Under the pieces are notes generated by a model that did not search any database, had not been told where the DNA came from, and was given only the letters and a program-made list of their open reading frames with translations. From contig JAODUO010000553.1 of the NCBI GenBank assembly GCA_025642075.2, positions 309,501 through 373,500 on the forward strand: a stretch of 64,000 nucleotides of DNA. Direction: 5' to 3'. Every line of letters starts with the position of its first letter. Positions within the stretch are counted from its first letter, which is position 1. A program made the translations under genes and the position numbers. This DNA comes from Ridgeia piscesae (taxonomy: Eukaryota > Annelida > Polychaeta > Sabellida > Siboglinidae). Below are positions 1 to 13,100 of the stretch, piece after piece.

Positions 1-280
1 CATTTGAAACTTTCTACATCAGGCAAGTTCAGCGTCCAATAACTTTGGCTGTGTATGAGATGTGTCCATACATTTTACATCGTTGGAAAGCTTAATACGT
101 CTTCTTTCCAGTGGTGTTACTAATCCGTTTTTTTGGACATACGACTCATTTCGTTAGAACACATCACAATAAAAAATTCTGTCTCACCATCCACAAAACC
201 ACTCCATCAAAATTTCCATGAATTATCTGTTAATATGGTTATTGTTGCTCAATTTGATCGCTATTTCATATATATATATG

Positions 281-318
<38 letters not shown>

Positions 319-500
319 GTATATATATTTGTACTCCTTTTACATACATAATATACAGCAAATTTGGTTAAGAAAACACAAATATGACATTTGACAAGAA
401 GCCTGTATAATTACTGCGTAACTTGGGATGGAATATTAAGTCAATTTGTTGTGGTTTGTGTCTGTGATGATGTAATATCTGAGTGGTAATTGTGGCGCAG
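1..500. other. intron upstream of exon 1
   Basis: AT-rich intron with a (TA)n tract at about 268-335. I see no exon or other feature. Confidence 0.6.
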
Positions 501-599
501 GATGGCGTCGTGTGCGCCACCGACACGGCACTACGAGACTTCAGTGCCACCTGCCTAAAGGAATTCCTCGCGTGGTCTGTGAAGCAAGCAAGTCAGAAG
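501..599 (+). CDS. PRKDC: PRKDC exon 1 of window
   Basis: Acceptor GGCGCAG, donor GTAAGC; 33 codons, phase 0 to 0. Contains [20 protein letters not shown], aligning with the human stretch near residue 850 in the HEAT-repeat arm. The preceding exon is outside the window. Confidence 0.9.
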
Positions 600-1037
600 G
601 TAAGCACACAGTGACACAGTGACACAGTTGACACAGTGACACAGTGACACAGTGACATTGATACAGTGACACTGATACAGTGTCATCGACACAGTGATAT
701 TGAAATAGTGACAGTGACATTGACACAGTGACATCAACAGTGACATCGACACAGTGATGTGGTGATACTGTGAAATTAGGACACAGGAAAATCATTAACA
801 CTAGTATGTACAAGGTGATAGGACTTGTGTCCTGAGACACAGTCTGTGTCATGAATCTCACGATAGAGGTAAATATCATATGTGTTGAATAGAAAATGCC
901 TTTTTGCATGTGTGATTACGTTGGTTTTTATTGTACTGATGAATGAATACAATGTCTTCTTACTGTATACATTTTTACTGTACGATGTGATCAATTTGGA
1001 ATTGTGCTGTTTAGAACATAATATATATATATATATA

Positions 1038-1119
<82 letters not shown>

Positions 1120-4100
1120 ATTCATGTACCAGTTGTCATTGTATGGTGTGTGCTGACTAGAACCTGTCCTTGTACCAGTTGTCATTGTATGGTGTGTGCT
1201 GACTAGAACCTGTCCTTGTACCAGTTGTCATTGTATGGTATGTGCTGACTAGAACCTGTCCTTGTACCAGTTGTCATTGTATGGTGTGTGCTGACTAGAA
1301 CCTGTCCTTGTACCAGTTGTCATTGTATGGTGTGTGCTGACTAGAACCTGTCCTTGTACCAGCTTGTCATTGTATGGTGTGTGCTGACTAGAACCTGTCC
1401 TTGTACCAGTTGTCACTGTATGGTGTGTGCTGACTAGAACCTGTCCTTGTACCAGTTGTCATTGTATGGTGTGTGCTGACTAGAACCTGTCCTTGTACCA
1501 GTTGTCACTGTATGGTGTGTGCTGACTAGAACCTGTCCTTGTACCAGTTGTCATTGTATGGTGTGTGCTGACTAGAACCTGTCCTTGTACCAGTTGTCAC
1601 TGTATGGTGTGTGCTGACTAGAACCTGTCCTTGTACCAGTTGTCACTGTATGGTGTGTGCTGACTAGAACCTGTCCTTGTACCAGCTGTCACTGTATGGT
1701 GTGTGCTGACTAGAACCTGTCCTTGTACCAATTGTCACTGTATGGTATGGTGTGTGCTGACTAGAACCTGTCCTTGTACCAGTTGTCACTGTCCTATCTG
1801 CTGACTGTTCCTGTAGCAACTCGAGAGAAGTCCATTCAATGTCAAATCACTGCTGAAACGAGTTTACTCCCTCGCCCGACACCCTAGTGCCACCAAGAGG
1901 CTCGGAGCGGCACTAACTTTCAACAACATCTACGTGGTGTTCAGGTACAGAGACAAAGGTTGTCATGTAGTGACTTACTTAACATGCTCGGATTTGTGCG
2001 TGGTCAATTCTCTCACGACTAATGTCCAGCTGCAGTGACTCAGGCAGATTGTAGCGCCGGTGATGATGTCAATGCCAGGAGTGTCCAGGTCATGGGGTTA
2101 TATATAGCAGACTGTTCGTTAAGTTTCTGTGGTGATTAGCATGAACAGTTGCTTACAACTGAAATATCACGGTTGTTTACACCATCGTCAGTGATTTGGC
2201 ACACTGAAGTCACATGATCTGCATTAGCAACCAAAATATCTGTTACAAACCTCGTTTTAATGTATGTGACACAAATGGCTTTGTTGCAAGTTTGTAGATG
2301 CGTGTCTGATAAATCTGACTGAAGATGTATTTAATATGAGATCTAACGTTATATCATTAAGACAACGAAAGTCAGATGGGGCTGAAACTGAGCAGGTGAC
2401 TAACTGACAGTAGTGGACTGGTTTCTGTGGCATTATCTTCTTCAGAGGAATCCTTTGATGTGTTCAGTAAGACAACATCTTATATTATACACTTGTCTGT
2501 TGTCTCAGGGAGGAGACGTCGTTGGTCGATGTCTTCACTGTCGAGATCCTCGTTGTGTTTGTCGAGAGTTTGGCGCTCGCCCACGTCGACGACAAATCTC
2601 TAGGTCAGTGTCTTTTTGTGTCATTTCGTGTCTTCATCGTCATTTGTTTCATGACCACATGAGTAATATAAGTTGGCATTTGTGTTTCAGGAACACAAGA
2701 TTATTGTAAGTTGGCACTTGTGTTTCACTAACACAACCATTGTATTTCAGGAACACAAGAGCAGTGTAAGTTGGCACTTCGGCACATACAGAGGATCCTC
2801 AAAGTAAAAGCGGGACTCTTCAACAAGAAGAATAAAATGCGTAGAACACCAAAGTAAGTGACTCATTTAATTGAGAACACCAAAGTAAGTGACTCATTTA
2901 ATTGAGAACTCCAAAGTAAGTGACTCATTTAATTGAGAACACCAAAGTAAGTGACTCATTTAATTGAGAACACCAAAGTAAGTGACTCATTTAATTGAGA
3001 ACACCAAAGTAAGTGACTCATTTAATTGAGAACTCCAAAGTAAGTGACTCATTTAATTGAGAACTCCAAAGTAAGTGACTCATTTAATTGAGAACACCAA
3101 AGTAAGTGACTCATTTAATTGAGAACACCAAAGTAAGTGACTCATTTAATTGAGAACACCAAAGTAAGTGACTCATTTAATTGAGAACACCAAAGTAAGT
3201 GACTCATTTAATTGAGAACACCAAAGTAAGTGACTCATTTAATTGAGAACTCCAAAGTAAGTGACTCATTTATTTGAGAACACCTAAGTAAGTGACTCAT
3301 TGTTTAGAACACCAAGTAAGTATAAGTTGAGCAATATGTCATTTAATTGAGAACACCAAAGATTATTTAAGTTGGACACTAATGTTTTATAACACAAATT
3401 GTATTTAGGAACACAAAGAGTGTAAGTTGGCACTTAGCCATTTAATTGAGAACCCAAAGTAAGTGACTCATTTAATTGAGAACGACTAAGTAAGTGCAAT
3501 GAGAACACCAAAGTAAGTGACTCATTTAATTGAGAACACCAAAGTAAGTGACTCATTTAATTGAGAACTCCAAAGTAAGTGACTAATTTAATTGAGAACA
3601 CCAAAGTAAGTGACTCATTTAACTGAGAACAACAAAATAAGTGACTAATTTAATTGAAAACACCAAAGTAAGTGAACTCATTTAATTGAGAACGATACAG
3701 TTTTCTTTCAAAGTTTGTGACGTAAAACGGTTGACAATGAAGTTGAAATTATGTAATTATTCGCTCATGTGGCAACAAGCACAAAATTACTCGCTTAAAC
3801 AATTATTTATTGGCTGTTTGCGAGGACAATACCCAAACTATGTATAGACGTGCGAGGCATAAGTAAATTAATCTTGGTTAATGATCATGTTTTGATCTAG
3901 TACGTCTCAAATATATATAAACTTACAAAGAATCCTTTAAGTGGGTATAAGTCTGACGTATTCTCTCTGACCGTTGTGTTCTTGGAAACAATACATTCTA
4001 CACCCTAGGTATGGGGTGGGGTCCTAGTTTCCCTATGATGTAGTAAGTCTCTTCTCTCTGGAGAGTAACGTTGAGAAGTAGCCGTGTTGAGGGTCATTTG

Positions 4101-7100
4101 AGTTGTGTCCGGCAGGGCGTGGCAGGACGAGACCTTGACCGGCGTTGTTGAGTGGTTGCTACGGCAGTGTGGACGGCCGGAGACAGAGTGTCGTCACATG
4201 TGTATGGAACTTGTCACCAGCCTTGTGCCCTGTCTACCTGGTGAGTGTCACCAGCCTTGTCCCCTGTCTGCCTGGTGAGTGTCACCAGACTTGTCCCCAG
4301 TCTGCCTGGTGAGTGTCACCAGCCTTGTCCCCCCAGTCTGCCTGGTGAGTGTCACCAGACTTGTCCCCAGTCTGCCTGGTGAGTGTCACCAGCCTTGTCC
4401 CCTGTCTGTCTGGTGAAGTGTCACCAGCCTTGTCCCCTGTCTAATAACTGCCAGAACTTTTAATGTGACCTTCGCCAGTGACTCAGTTAATATTGTATTG
4501 CATTGTATGTGGTTAATCAAGAGTGATTATTATGTTATCTGTCATTAAATTGGTTTTTTGAAGCTCTTAATTTTTGCTGATAATTTTTTTTATGTATTAA
4601 ATATGTGCAATTTAATGCTGAAGATGGTTTTATTGCATTTGATCTTTTGTGTGTGTATTGATCCTGGTGTTTTATATTTAACCCCTGCAGCTGCACATCA
4701 GATTAGATGTATTTCATTATTCATGATTAACTAATTTGAGAACAGTGTTTTGTTATCAATACTATGAACAACAGCTGCAGCAGCTGTCTGTCCAAGTCTC
4801 AGCTGTCTGTCTGAGACTCAGCTGTCTGTCTGAGACTCAGCTGTCTGTCTGAGACTCAGCTGTCTGTCTGAGACTCAGCTGTCTGTCTGAGACTCAGCTG
4901 TCTGTCTGAGACTCAGCTGTCTGTCTGAGACTCAGCTGTCTGTCCAAGTCTCAGCTGTCTGTCTGAGACTCAGCTGTCTGTCTGAGACTCAGCTGTCTGT
5001 CTGAGACTCAGCTGTCTGTCCAGACTCAGCTGTCTGTCTGAGACTCAGCTGTCTGTCTGAGACTCAGCTGTCTGTCTGAGACTCAGCTGTCTGTCCGAGA
5101 CTCAGCTGTCTGTCCGAGACACAGCTGTTTGTCCGAGACTCAGCTGTCTGTCCGAGACCCAGGTGTCTGTCCGAGACTCAGCTGTCTGTCCGAGACTAGG
5201 CTGTCTGTCTGAGACTCAGCTGTCTGTCTGAGACTCTGCTGTCTGTCTGAGACTCAGCTGTCTGTCTGAGACTCAGCTGTCTGTCTGAGATTCAGCTGTC
5301 TGTCCGAGACTCAGCTGTCTGTCTGAGACTCAGCTGTCTGCCCAATCGTTCTGAAAACTCGGCTGTATGTCTGAGACTCAGCTGATTGTCTGAGACTCGG
5401 CTGTCTGTCTGAGACTTAGCTGTCTGTCTGAGACTCAGCTGTCTGTCTGAGACTCAGCTGTCTGTCTGAGACTCAGCTGTCAGCTTTCAGGACTGACTAA
5501 ACCAAGGAACTGTGATAGTCCAGCTAGTTTTTCTGAGAATCAGATGTAATGTCTAACGAAGTGGGTGCACGGCCAGTTTTGCCAAACTCACTTTAGTTAG
5601 GGTTTGTTGAGAGGACATCTAGAATGTCTGTGTGAGACTGACTTCTTGTTTGGCTGTCGTCCGAGACAGCCCTGGAGTTTCTTCCGAGAAAACAGGGGAA
5701 ACCTTTTTCCAAGACTAGACGCCCAACTATTTCTTGCTGGGTTTTGGCTGTCTGTCTGAGACTTGGCTGTCTGTCTGAGACTCAGGTATCTGTCCGAGAT
5801 TAGGCTGTCTGTCTGAGACTTGGCTGTCTGTCTGATAATTGGCTGTCTGTCTGAGATTCGGCTGTCTGTCTGAGACTCAGCTGTCTGTCTGAGAATTGGC
5901 TGTCTGTCTGTCTGAGACTCGGCTGTCTGTCTGAGACTCAGCTGTATGTCTGAGACTCAGCTGTCTGTCTGAGACTCAGCTGTCTGTCTGAGACTCAGCT
6001 GTCTGTCTGAGACTCAGCTGTCATCTTTCAGAGACTGAACTGACCAAAGGAAACTGTGATATGTCCAGCTAGTTTTTGTGAGCAATTGATGTAATTTTTA
6101 ACGAAGTGGGTGCACGGCAGTGTGCAAATCTGCACATTTAGTTAGGGTGTTAAGAGGACAACTAGAATGTCTGTGTAAACATGACTTCTTGTTTGGCAGG
6201 AGTCAAGACAGCCCAGGAGTTCTTCAGAGCAAAGGAAACCTCCAAGAAAGACGTCAACTATTTCATTGATAGGTTTGTGTTTTCATTACTGCTCCTCACA
6301 GCACTTGTTTTAGCCAGTTGTATGTTTGTGCACACGTGGTATTCTGTGTGCGCATGTACGTGTGTATGCACTAGGTAAGAGTGTTGTAGTTTTGAATGTA
6401 GTGTGTTACACATTTGAAGGTGGCGTGTTGTAGATTTCAGGGTGGCATGTTTTACATTTGAAGGTGGCACGTTTCACATTTGAAGGTGGCATGTTTTACA
6501 TTTGAAGGTGGCATGTTGTAGATTTGAGGGTGGCATGTTTGTGGTGAGTGGGGAAGAGACCGGCTTGAAGAGAAACCAGACAATGTCTCAACTGGGTGGA
6601 ACATTCTCTGTGAAGACCGCTCTCGACTGGTTTGATCAGGTTCTGGCCAGTTTGGATTGCTACACATGGGTGCTTGGTCAGGGGTTGGTCAGTGCAGCAA
6701 CAATATTGGGTGAGTTTGTTATTTAATTATTAAATGTTATATTTTATTATTCCAGTTTATCTATGGTTAAAAGCAGGGCTGTCTTTAAAAAAAAAAAGTT
6801 CCTGTTTTCACTGGTGGAAGTTGAGGACCTTCCCAACCTGATCAATCCATAAACACCACAGTTGAAAGAAATGATTTCAACTCTACATTGTCAGGGTCAG
6901 CGGGACAACTATCATAATATGCTTTGTAATTTGAGCGTCAACTTGTAGTGGAACATCCTTTGACAGGTGACAGATGGTGCCGTTGTGATTATTTCAGCGA
7001 ATGACAAGTCAGTGGTGTTTCAAGTGCTGAGTCACTTCTTTGAGAGGCTGGCCCTGGGAGACGTGGGCGATGCAGCGAGGCTGTTCACAGGTGACGCTGG

Positions 7101-7140
7101 GAGGGATGTCTTCACTCCACAGGAGAAAGACGACTATAAC

Positions 7141-7171
<31 letters not shown>

Positions 7172-10100
7172 GTGGTGTGTGTGTGTGTGTGTGGTGTGTG
7201 TGTGTGTGTGTGTGTGTGTGGTGTGGTGGTGTGTGTGTGTGTGGTGGTGTGTGCGCATGTGTGTGAGAACGCGTGTGTGTGTGTTTGTGAATATGTATAT
7301 GTGCACATGTGTGTGTGTGTGTGTGTGTGTCTAACAACTCCCTTCATCATGAGTGCAGCCACATGATAAGGTGTCTACATTCTCACTCATCTATCCTGCT
7401 GTTACGAGAAGTGAAGTTTGTGTATGAAATAGCCTGTTCATTACTGATCACTGATGAACATAAGTGGAACTGTTTGTGTCTAGAGCCAAATGCACCGTCA
7501 TCATTCGAGCAATGAACTTCATCTGTGTCTTGCTGGAGCCAACCCATGGCAAGGTCATTCTCAAGGTCAGGCTTGTGAGATTCGTTCTATTCAAGTTAAG
7601 GAACTGTAACAAGAGTATTTTAATAAAGAGGTGTCTTTATGCAAATGAAATGTGTATTGTTTGGAAACACTGAAAAACACTTTTTCTTTTTGAATTGTGA
7701 ATTAAGTCAGAGATGCAAGCATTTCCTTTTTACAACACTTGGAGCTTGGAGTATGTTAATATTATATAATCCTTTAATAGTAAAATAAAATGGTACTGCA
7801 TTTTATAGTTACTTTTGTTTATATGTAGTGGCTTTTATCCTGAAGTAAAATCTGTTCAATTAGTTTAACATGTTTTATTTATAATATTTGTTAGAACTAC
7901 TTATTATAAAATGCTGTAGTAACATTATATTGTTGTATTTGATAGGGCAGTGTGTCAGACTTGTGGTCAGAAGGTCTCTGGGAGACAGTTATAAAGTGCG
8001 TCTTGCAGCCGCTTGCTGTCGGATTCAACATGGCTGATGTGGAGGTGATAAGCCAGCTCCCAAATGAGGTCAGTAAAGGTCATAGGTCAATTCTGAAATG
8101 AGGTCCTGATCATTCAGGTCAACTCCCATATGAGGTCAGTGAATCAAACCTTCAAAATCGGTCCTTATTTGGTAGACTGTCTTCTTAAATAGCCTTCTTA
8201 TTCTACACCCTTCTGTGGGTGGGCAATTTGAAGATGCTTGCATTAATATTTGGATATCTCAACAACCACTGCATGAAACTACAGGAAATTATTTCCATTG
8301 TATATCAAATGAACATGTGAATAAAATGTAGTACTACTATTAAAAATTTACTTTTCAGATCTTGAAATGAAGTTCAACAATTGTAATGACAAAGACAATG
8401 TCATCACGCTATAGCAAAAACACACAAATAAATGTTCCAATAATTGATCCATGAAGCAACTGTGGAAATGTAAGGTTTGTTTTAAAAAAAACATTCAATT
8501 ATGTTGGCTAATTTTGAAATTATAATTGCTTTTGTAAATGACACCAATTTAAATTCAATTAATATTTTAATAATAAAGATATTGCATTAAAACAGAAAGA
8601 AAATTAAGCTGCAAATTATCTGTAATAAAATGTGTCAAACCTATCAGCAAATTGTTTAACGGTGAATATTTGGAAACGGATTGCATATTTACCTATGTTC
8701 TGTGGTTCTCAGACGCTGGCCTTGTTGAAAGCTCTACAGCGCCACCTACCAGCCACTGCCTCTGCTCGCTTCAAGAAACATCTCGTCAGAAGCCTGGGCG
8801 CTGACAAGTAAGACACATAGATCATAAGTTACATCAGCGTCCAGTAGACACAGTAACAGGTCCAGAAGACTCAGTAACAGGTCCAGAAGACCCAGTAACA
8901 GGTCCAGAAGTCCCAGTAACAGGTCTAGAAGGCCCAGTAACAGGTCCAGAACACCAAGTAACAGACCCAGAAGACCCAGTAACAGGTCCAGAAGATGCTG
9001 TAACAGGTCCAGAAGACCCAGTAAGAGGTTCAGAAGCCCCAGTAGCAGGTCCAGAAGGCCCAGTAACAGGTCCAGAAGACCTAGTAACATGTCCAGAAGA
9101 CCCAGTAACAGGTCCAGAAGACCCAGTAACAGGTCCAGAAGACCCAGTAACAGGTCCAGAAGACCCAGTAACAGGTCCAGAAGGCCCAGTAACAGGTCCA
9201 GAAGGCCCAGTAACAGGTCCAGAAGGCCCAGTAACAGGAAGGATACCTGAACAATATTATAAATACTAAAACAACAATAATTATACTAATAAACACAATT
9301 AGGACAATACATACATAAAACCATACAAAACCAAATATAGCAGTCGTCCATTATAAATAGAAATGTTTTTAAGTTACATGCCTAAAAGTTTCAATCACAA
9401 GTTGATTCAATTAAATACAATGTTATTTAAAACACTGTAATAATAATACAAATAAGAACAATAATTATGTAAAAACATACTATACATGGACAAGTATATC
9501 AGGCAACATCCATTATGCATAGAAATGTTTTTTGAATTGTGGATCTAATCAAAGTTTCAGTTCTTGAAAATATATTAAACGTTGGATGTTTGGTGGCGCC
9601 ATCTACACAGTTTTGATCCACTGCAGGTCACATGACCTGCTGCATGAGGTGGTGGGGTGTGAGAGCGGAGCTGTGAGACTCCGGCACCTGGTGGGTGGCT
9701 ACAGTCAGCTCCACAAGGCGGGGTTACTGGAGGAGGTCCTGCATCACTCCGGGCAGACGGCTCCAGGGCTGGCAGAGCAACTCCTGCGGTCTGTCTTCGA
9801 GGTAGGGGGCTCCGGTTTACACCTTGGGGTCTGTTTCACAAAGATAACATGGCCGTAAAACTTGCATCATTAAACGGGATTTGATTTTTTAAATTAAGGT
9901 TTTTCAAAATGGAAACAGCTGCCACAGCGTCAACAAGGACAGGATTTTCCACAGTACACAGTCCACAGCAAGTATCAGTCCCAGTGGGCAATGCACAAGA
10001 TCACTTTTAAGGAGCGAAATCAACTTTAAAAAAGTGTAACTTGACTTATGAGCTTTATTAATGTAATCCTTCATTCCAAAACAGAACAAGTAAAGAAATG

Positions 10101-13100
10101 AGAAACTGCAACAGGTTTATGATAAACCTACGGTGTAGTGCTTTAGACTTGTTCTTTGTCAAAATAGTACATATTTGGTGTTTGCTCAGTATTTGGTGTT
10201 TTACTCAAGTTCTTGGCAGCTAAGCAGACTAGACAGACAGTGGAGGCATTGCACGGAGACAGACAGTCTTTGTGCTGTTCTGGTGAAGAGTTTCAGAGGC
10301 CATGTTTATATTTCAGGGTGTCTCAACTACAGTAGACGGGAAGACAACAGCAACAAACCTGAGCCCTATGTCCCAGCGACTTGCAGAGAAACTCCTTGAA
10401 CTCACCTTTCAGCTCGGGGTCAAGGTCAGCAAGAATATCTCAAGTCACTTTGCGATACTTCCCCATAACACTCATATCATATGTGAATGACATACATGAA
10501 GTGAACATTGTAAGAATGCCGTCTTTCCATGCAGTTAGAGAGACTTATTGTGCTCACTTTTAATGATGGTGGATACGTTAAGTAATCTACATTAGATTGA
10601 TTCTGTGGTTGGTAAGATGTGTCAACTGACAACACAGGCCAGTCAGATAAGAACCTGGGACAGTCTGATAAGAACACAGGCCAGTCAGAAAACATCAGCC
10701 AGATAAGAACATTACAACATGGGCCAGTCAGATAAGAAAACAAATCAGATTAGGACATGGGCCAGTCTCACATTAGAACATGGGCCAGTCAGATTAGACC
10801 ATGGGCTAGTCAGATTAGCCATGGGCCATGGACCAGGTTTCATGAAGTGTACTTAAAGTTACGCAATTACTTAGCAGCACATGTTTGTGTAAACTCCTGT
10901 TTGCTTATTGAAAAAAATCGCATCATTTACAATGGCAATCGTCATAACACTCAGAACAGTCTTAGCAGGTTCATGAAAGTGTTGATTAATCTACTCAAAC
11001 AAGGAAGTTTAAAGGAAGTAAAAGTAAAAGTGTCATGCTGTCATAATGAGAGATGCATCATTTCAAGTTGTGAATATGGTTTACAGGCGGCCATCTTGCT
11101 TGCACTTGTTCTCGACAACACACCGATAAGTGGCACTGGTTCACACGTCTCCCACCAGGGCAGTCTGTTTTACGCATCCTTCGCCTCCATCATCAATCGC
11201 CACCTGGTGGCTGTTGCGAGAGACTTTGTTCCGACTCTGGTCGAGCAGGCTGTGAAAGAGCCGAGCATTGTGGGAAGTGTGCTCTGCGGCATGCTCGAAG
11301 AAGTCGCCACGGCCAGAGAGCTGCGGAAAAAGTAACATAAGGGATTGTGTGATATCTATAGAATATGTTTACACTTGGAGATGATTTGTATGGATGCATG
11401 AGTGATCTAAATCATGTATCAAATAATATATATATAATCCGTTTGTACGGGTGATCTTATTGTAAGTTTGTAGGAGTTTCTAATGGATTATGTCGGTTGC
11501 AATATTTATTAGTATAACCAACGAAATTCCGTGTAAATTATTTGTAAACAAACAACACAGTTATACAGACAAAAAAACAACACAAAGACAACTTAATACA
11601 ACCAGCAAAATGACATCATCAGCAAAAAACACTGTGACACAAACAAGAAAGCACAACAAATGTTGGTGTTCAACACTGAACACCAACAAAAAGACAACAG
11701 AAACAAGTGCATAAGAGATTTGATGACACAAATACAAAAACTGTCCGATGACAAACAACAACAAATGACAGTGAGATACACAAACAATGTGATGACACAA
11801 ATGCATATAGTTTCTTGTTATTTCACTTGTTTTTATCCCAGAGAGGGCGCCGGTGTGGTGCAGGCGGTGCTGCAGGCTTGGGGTCATCTGAGGTCATGGT
11901 GGCAGGGCGAGGTGGCCTCGCGGGATACAAAGGCTCTCACCCTCGCTGTCCTCACCAAGGTCATCACTGTCAATTCAAAGGTCATCACCGTTCATATGTC
12001 ATGACTTGGTCTCAGTCTGGCTCTTGGCCTTGTTAGAAATTAAGAGAGATTTAACAGAAACGCCATTAAATTGAGAATTAAAAGAAAAAGGTTATTTCGT
12101 AAATCCCCGTCCATCCCTTAGAACCTTTCAGAAGCCTTTATGTTCACACCTGGCAGAACTGTCGAATCCAATCACAACTCAACATCTTACGGAAGTTGAT
12201 AACATTTAGTAGACTAGACACATTGAAACTAAGAAGAAGATGTGACAGACACTGTTACCACGTTGTTGTTACCACGTTGTTGTTACCACGTTGTTGTACC
12301 TGCAGGTCACTTGTGACACTACACAGACTCACTTCAAGGTCATCTTTGACTGCTACACCTCAATGCTGACCGACTCCAACACCAGCCTCTCATTCAAGGT
12401 CAGTTCTTACCATACATGTTACAAAGGTTAGTGACGGCCTCATCATTTTATGGATGTCCAATAAGACCCAGTGAATACTATCATAATTTCCACTACGGGA
12501 ATATGCGTCCATTTTTCACTCCATTGAGTAATTTTCAGTGATGGATTCAGACCAATGAATTTCATGTTTTCTTTTACACATTTGTATTGTAATACTAATA
12601 TATAGTTTCTGTTGTAATACATTTAAAAAAGGAAAATGCAGTATACCTTTTGTTATTGAAAAGAAAGAAAAGAAATTAAATACATCTATAAACCTTTGAA
12701 TTTTACTCATATTTAAGAGAAATAAAACTTATTATATAAGCATTACAATTGTGGCTACATTTCAGAGAAATAAAACGCATCTATAAACCTTACACCTGTA
12801 GTTGTGTTTCAGAGAAGTGAAACTGCTCTATAAGCATTACTTTTGCAGTTGTGTTTCATAGGTATAAAATACACATATAAGCATTAGAGGTTTCTTGTGT
12901 TTCAGAGAAATAAAATATATCTATGAGCCTCGCTGTTGTGTTTGTGTTCCAGAGTAAAGTGCTCGACCTAGTTGCTTTCTTCACCAGTGTTCCTGCTGCC
13001 GAACAGAAACTTCTCAAGTGAGTCATGTCTTGAGAGTCACATCAGAAAGTCACAAAAAGGGACAGGACAATAACTGGGTCATCACATCGAGAAAATAAAT

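Noticed and set aside
6961..6997. Alternative acceptor TTTGACAG at 6966 for exon 8
   Set aside because: Using it would put the upstream extension out of the phase that gives the conserved FFERLALGD reading; the site at 6997 fits both phase and alignment.
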